The notes under the pieces were generated by a model, which saw only the letters and a list, made by a program, of their open reading frames with translations, searched no databases and was not told where the DNA came from. From Verrucomicrobiota bacterium (GTDB lineage Bacteria; Verrucomicrobiota; Verrucomicrobiia; Opitutales; UBA2995), in contig JAPUIL010000792.1 of the NCBI GenBank assembly GCA_027297085.1, positions 1-8,627 of the forward strand: 8,627 bases of DNA. Direction: 5' to 3'. A program made the translations under genes and the position numbers. Below are positions 6,038 through 8,627 of the stretch, piece after piece; the stretch's first letter is position 1, and every line of letters starts with the position of its first letter.

Positions 6038-7060
6038 TCACCCATGCCTCAGTCTCCAGATTCGCCTTGCGGATCAAATCGATCATTTCGGTATCCGGGT
6101 TTTCCTGTTCATCCAGCAAACCACGGCGCCTCACCCGGTTTCGAAGCTAGGCTCCACATAAATGCGCGCCTGCACAGCCCGGATTTTACCGCAAACCTTC
6201 CAGAACTTCGGAATACCATTCACCATCGTTCCGCGTCACCAGACAATCCGGGATTTTCTTTCTATTGGCTCCATTAGCCCAAAGGACCGGCATGCCACTT
6301 TCCTTATACCAACGGTCCAGATGACCTACCGGATCGCTGAAATCCTGGAAGCTCAGTAAATCCACGTAGAGACGGGCTCCTTCGATCTCCATATGGTTAA
6401 TGGAGCGTTCGCTTCATAACGATCACCCAGAATGAGGTGGTTAGGATCGTAGAGACGGACCGCATCATGCGTCACTTTGTAATACTGGGCTGTTAAAACA
6501 CGCAGCTCATCACGACCTGCCTGCGAGTCCAGTTTCTTCTCATCAAAAATGGGCCCTTTCCAGTGGTTGATTTCCCGATCATGCAACCAAGTGGGACAGT
6601 CTATATAAAAATAACCAATCAGTTTGGAATCGTTGGCTAGCGGCACACAATGCTCTCGAGCCACATGATCACACCAGGCGGCAAAACCTGATGAGAAAAA
6701 GTCCGGGTGTTTCGTCTCCGCCTCCCACTGGTGAAAATCGGCAAACGGCAGCTGATGGCAATAGGGCATGCCCAGCCACTGATATTCCTCGTAAGTGAAG
6801 TGTCTCGAGAGGCGGTGATTGGTCGGATCACGAGTAATAATCTCCTGGTTCCATCCCAGGCAATTGAAGCCCCAATCTTTCAGGTTCGGCGCCACCGACT
6901 CTCTAAGCCAGCGCTCCATGGAGTTTCCATACTGTCCACGCCAGATATGGATATTCTCCGGATAACGCAGAGTCGCCGGATCGATATGATTGAGGCCCAA
7001 AGAAAAATAATTCTCTCCATTTGGCCGCACCAACCACCATCTATTTCCCTCTTTCTTCAA
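6027..7060 (-). pseudogene. Glycoside-hydrolase-like ('agarase'-type) gene, inactivated by a frameshift and two stop codons
   Basis: The 5' part (7060-6395) reads NRWWLVRPNGENYFSLGLNH, ENIHIWRGQYGNSMERWLRE, GWNQEIITRDPTNHRLSRHF, LIGYFYIDCPTW and YDPNHLILGDRYEANAPL without a break. This resembles TIM-barrel glycoside hydrolases often labelled agarase in marine Verrucomicrobia and Planctomycetes, acting on polysaccharides or oligosaccharides. After GCT CCA TTA ACC (ending 6395) two extra bases, AT at 6394-6393, shift the frame; removing them continues as MEIEGARLYVDLLSFQDF (from 6392). In-frame stops follow: TAA at 6188-6186, where I expect Glu (GLR-E-NPGC), and TAG at 6149-6147, where I expect Tyr. 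The homologous frame goes on through RNRVRRRGLLDEQENP to a TAG at 6029-6027. A TAG at 7084-7082 closes the frame upstream, just before GYSGFF, so the N-terminus may also be damaged; the start at 7060 would be TTG. Confidence 0.85.
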
Positions 7061-7112
7061 ACAAAAGAAGCCCGAATAGCCCTAAGTTAAGGAGTTTATT
7101 GATAAATTATCG

Positions 7113-7286
7113 AATCAAGGCCGGCGTCGGGGTCATTCCTTGCAATCGCGTGTCTGGCCATAGCCTGTCAAGGCGACGGCTGATGCATGCCCCACCTGCC
7201 CTGAGCTTGTCGAAGGGATGCGGGATTCAAGGTTTGACCTCCTCAAATGGAAACGGACCGCATATTCGCCCAAACCGGCCTTAATT
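7113..7286. repeat. 174-bp segment bounded by near-perfect 12-bp inverted repeats (possible MITE-like element)
   Basis: AATCAAGGCCGG at 7113-7124 and CCGGCCTTAATT at 7275-7286 are inverted repeats with 11 of 12 matches. Just outside the left copy, TAAATTA (about 7102-7108) also matches the complement of TAATTTA at the right end. No clear target-site duplication is visible and there is no transposase. The interior carries two REP-like motifs and, on the minus strand, an orphan AGGAGG (7243-7238) seven bases before a TTG whose frame stops after 20 codons. It lies between the two pseudogenes. A non-autonomous mobile element is possible; chance symmetry is not excluded. Confidence 0.3.
7161..7217. 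repeat. REP-like motif, one good copy and one degenerate copy
   Basis: CCCTGAGCTTGTCGAAGGG at 7199-7217 is a version of the CCTGAGC-x-TGTCGAAGG motif that I recall as a dispersed intergenic repeat in many unrelated bacterial genomes; read through on the plus strand it encodes the telltale peptide LSLSKG. A second, shorter match, TAGCCTGTCAAGG at 7161-7173, fits the same motif with one base missing and lies in the same orientation about 40 bases away. It is intergenic in the present state of the locus. Confidence 0.5.
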
Positions 7287-7315
7287 TAGATGACATTCAC
7301 CTTCATCCCTAAATG

Positions 7316-7518
7316 CTACCTCGCCGTCCAGCCTCCATCGACGGCATACACTCCTCCGGTACAGTAGGAAGAGGCGTCCGAAGAATGGAATAGAGCTAAA
7401 CCACCTATCCCGGTGAGTTTTTCTAACGTCCTATCGGAATATTAGACCCAAACGCCTGATATCTTACCGGATATTCACGGGTCCGCGGACTCACTTCCGT
7501 AAAAAAATTCTTAATAAG
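7316..7518 (-). pseudogene. C-terminal remnant of a short-chain dehydrogenase/reductase (SDR), frameshifted
   Basis: On the minus strand, 7518-7426 reads NFFTEVSPRTREYPVRYQAF, then GSNIPIGR. One base is then missing, and 7426-7316 continues in the next frame as LEKLTGIGGLALFHSSDASS, then YCTGGVYAVDGGWTAR and a TAG. IGR-x6-IGGLALF-x2-SDASSY-x-TGG-x-Y-x-VDGGWTA is the classic end of SDR oxidoreductases, which are about 250 residues long; only about 67 residues remain, with the Rossmann core, the catalytic Ser-Tyr-Lys region and the start all gone. A stop (TGA at 7524-7522) closes the frame upstream. SDRs act on sugars, sugar acids and related alcohols with NAD(P). The fragment lies upstream of the glycoside-hydrolase pseudogene on the same strand, consistent with a lost operon, and it breaks off where the promoter region of the plus-strand gene at 7600 begins. 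Confidence 0.8.
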
Positions 7519-7599
7519 CGTTCACATGACGTACTAATCGAGACCCATAACCGTTATTTCTTACATTTGGCCTTAATTCAACCTCAACAGAGTCCTATC

Positions 7600-8169
7600 A
7601 TGCTCACAATACCTATCACACACATCCTCCCCGAAAGGGACAACAACCTCGTTTCCGGGATTTCCCGCCTGTGGCTTGCTGCAAGCCGGAAGGTCCTCGC
7701 CCGCAGTGCCATTGCCGTACTGCTGGCAGCTACACCGGCTTCAATAAGCGCCCAAGCAATCGTCACCGAACTTAAAGCCATGAAATCGGTGACGGAGACA
7801 ACCGCCAATGGAGACGAAATAGAAACACTCGTACCAGTGACTACCATCCTTCCCGGGGAGCGGGTCTGTTACACGTTGAGTTACAGCAATCAGAGCGATG
7901 CGCTTGTCACCAGTGTAGTGATCTCGCTGCCAATTCCGAAAGACATGACCTTCCTGCCAGGTTCGGCCGATCAAACCGGAACCTCTGTCACCTACTCGGT
8001 CGATGAGGGGACGACATTCGATTTGCTCGAACGCCTTACAATTACCAACGCAGACGGCCTCGAGCGGCCAGCCCGGGCGGCGGATGTCACGGCTATCCGC
8101 TGGACCGTCGCCGGCGCGCTTGAACCCCAGCAATCCGGCGCCGTCAGTTGCATCGCCGCAATCGATTGA
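7600..8169 (+). CDS. Small exported DUF11-like (conserved repeat domain) protein
   Basis: A 189-residue protein. After an unusually long N-terminal stretch comes RKVLARSAIAVLLAATPASI (30-49) followed by SAQA, a Sec signal peptide with a likely cut near residue 53. The mature part is one beta-sandwich domain of the DUF11 type: LPGERVCYTLSYSNQSDALV (84-103), VVISLPIPKDMTFLPGSADQ (106-125), and the closing strand with QQSGAVSCIAAID. These features (PG-x3-Y-T-x2-Y-x-N, PIP, Y/F-x-PGS) are usual in DUF11 repeats of surface proteins. Cys90 and Cys184 lie on the first and last strands and could form a disulphide. I chose the ATG at 7600; a TTG at 7567 adds 11 residues without support. There is no good Shine-Dalgarno. 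The next gene starts 114 bases downstream on the same strand and encodes a similar protein, so they likely form a surface-protein cluster. A binding or structural role is only inferred. Confidence 0.8.
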   Translation: MLTIPITHILPERDNNLVSGISRLWLAASRKVLARSAIAVLLAATPASISAQAIVTELKAMKSVTETTANGDEIETLVPVTTILPGERVCYTLSYSNQSDALVTSVVISLPIPKDMTFLPGSADQTGTSVTYSVDEGTTFDLLERLTITNADGLERPARAADVTAIRWTVAGALEPQQSGAVSCIAAID

Positions 8170-8228
8170 TCGTCAACCATTCATCCCGGAATGAAATCCC
8201 AATTTTAGAAGTAAACTTTAACCACCGC

Positions 8229-8253
8229 ACTCCCAACTAATCCGGTTGGGAGT
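8229..8253 (+). terminator. Strong hairpin between the two DUF11-like genes (attenuator or mRNA-processing element)
   Basis: ACTCCCAAC (8229-8237) and GTTGGGAGT (8245-8253) form a perfect 9-bp stem with a 7-base loop. The following bases are A-rich (CAGACAAGAAAAAAATA), not T-rich, so it is not a standard intrinsic terminator on the plus strand. It lies 60 bases after one stop and 30 bases before the next start, where a partial terminator, RNA-stability hairpin or dimer operator could set the ratio of the two products. Confidence 0.45.
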
Positions 8254-8283
8254 CAGACAAGAAAAAAATAACCTACATCGACT

Positions 8284-8627
8284 ATGAAAAACAAAACAGC
8301 TCAAATTTTAACCGTCATCGCACTCGCCGGCGTCGGTCTTTTGGCAACAACCATACAGGTTAATGCAGCCGGAACCTCAGCCGGCGTGACAATCTCGAAC
8401 CAAGCCACCGTCGACTACAAAGTCGGGACCGTGGATCAACCGCAGGAAACCAGCAACCTCTACACGTTCGTGGTTGACCGCAAGATCAACCTCACGGTGG
8501 CGACGACCGACGGTAGTGCAGTCAACGTGACTCCCGGCACAATTGACAACGTATTGACGTTCACGGTGCAGAACCTAGGTAACGGCATCCAGGACTTTGC
8601 GCTTTCTTCCGTTCCGCGTTCGGGCGG
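8284..8627 (+). CDS. N-terminal part of an exported DUF11-like surface protein (3' end outside window)
   Basis: The frame starts at the ATG at 8284 and is open to the window edge, giving 114 residues. Residues 1-28 are a Sec signal peptide: MKNKTAQ, hydrophobic ILTVIALAGVGLLATTI, then QVNA|A. The mature start, GTSAGVTISNQATVDYKVG, then TSNLYTFVVDRKINLTVAT and VTPGTIDNVLTFTVQNLGNG, is the usual opening of bacterial DUF11/conserved-repeat proteins: a 'G-T-x-AG-x-x-I-x-N-x-A-x-V-x-Y' strand, a linker, and a second beta domain with PG-x3-x-V-L-T-F-x-V-x-N-x-GNG. Such proteins are secreted or surface-attached and often large. The leader before the ATG is A-rich with no Shine-Dalgarno. Total length and anchoring signal are not visible here. 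Confidence 0.85.
   Translation, partial: MKNKTAQILTVIALAGVGLLATTIQVNAAGTSAGVTISNQATVDYKVGTVDQPQETSNLYTFVVDRKINLTVATTDGSAVNVTPGTIDNVLTFTVQNLGNGIQDFALSSVPRSG

Noticed and set aside
6147..6188. Stop-codon recoding (readthrough) in the glycoside-hydrolase-like gene
   Set aside because: Both TAA and TAG occur together with a frameshift, and no recoding element is evident; pseudogenisation is simpler.
7168..7230. 20-codon minus-strand ORF with a TTG start after AGGAGG
   Set aside because: Too short, and its codons are mostly REP-like repeat; kept only as a possible trace of a disrupted gene start.
7021..7284. 87-codon plus-strand ORF across the REP-like region
   Set aside because: It contains the LSLSKG peptide typical of read-through of the REP-like motif and overlaps the glycoside-hydrolase pseudogene; it is spurious.
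7567..7599. Eleven-residue N-terminal extension of the first DUF11-like protein from a TTG
   Set aside because: No ribosome site supports the TTG; the ATG at 7600 is a better start and already leaves a long pre-signal stretch.

Overview
The window looks like a piece of a Verrucomicrobiota chromosome, possibly Opitutae or Puniceicoccales. This is an inference. It rests on secreted proteins ending in an Arg-Phe-Tyr-Arg-type tail, on weak or absent Shine-Dalgarno sites before most genes, and on a mix of sugar-acid dehydrogenase, AP-endonuclease-2-type TIM barrel, Na+/solute symporter, Rieske oxygenase and glycoside-hydrolase-like genes. No rRNA, tRNA, CRISPR array, transposase or phage gene was seen.

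Layout. Positions 1-495 hold the 3' end of a secreted or surface protein. Positions 542-2318 hold a divergent pair: a PGDH_C-type NAD(P)-dependent dehydrogenase resembling D-apionate oxidoisomerase (minus strand) and a sugar-phosphate-isomerase-like TIM barrel enzyme (plus strand). A promoter and a perfect inverted repeat lie between them. Positions 2471-5148 hold a second divergent pair: a Rieske non-heme iron oxygenase subunit (minus) and an SSS-family Na+/solute symporter (plus). A bidirectional terminator separates the symporter from a secreted DinB-like protein (5207-5755, minus).

From about 5967 to 7518 the DNA is a gene graveyard. It holds a glycoside-hydrolase-like ('agarase'-type) pseudogene with one frameshift and two in-frame stops, and the C-terminal third or less of a short-chain dehydrogenase with its own frameshift. 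Between them is a segment bounded by short inverted repeats that carries REP-like motifs. A degenerate 7-nt periodic tract overlaps the 3' end of the first pseudogene. Both dead genes lie on the minus strand and look like parts of one lost carbohydrate-utilisation operon.

From 7600 to the right edge a new plus-strand locus starts. It has a small exported DUF11-like protein, a strong hairpin in the gap, and the beginning of a second exported DUF11-like repeat protein that runs off the window. These probably belong to a cell-surface protein cluster. Its left boundary coincides with the truncation of the SDR gene.

The working metabolic theme is uptake and oxidation of small organic or sugar-acid substrates (symporter, Rieske oxygenase, dehydrogenase, TIM barrel lyase/isomerase). 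The most specific hypothesis is an apionate-type pathway for the 542-2318 pair. No wholly new defence or mobile system is evident. The most unusual material is the decayed region with its REP-like and terminal-inverted-repeat segment.
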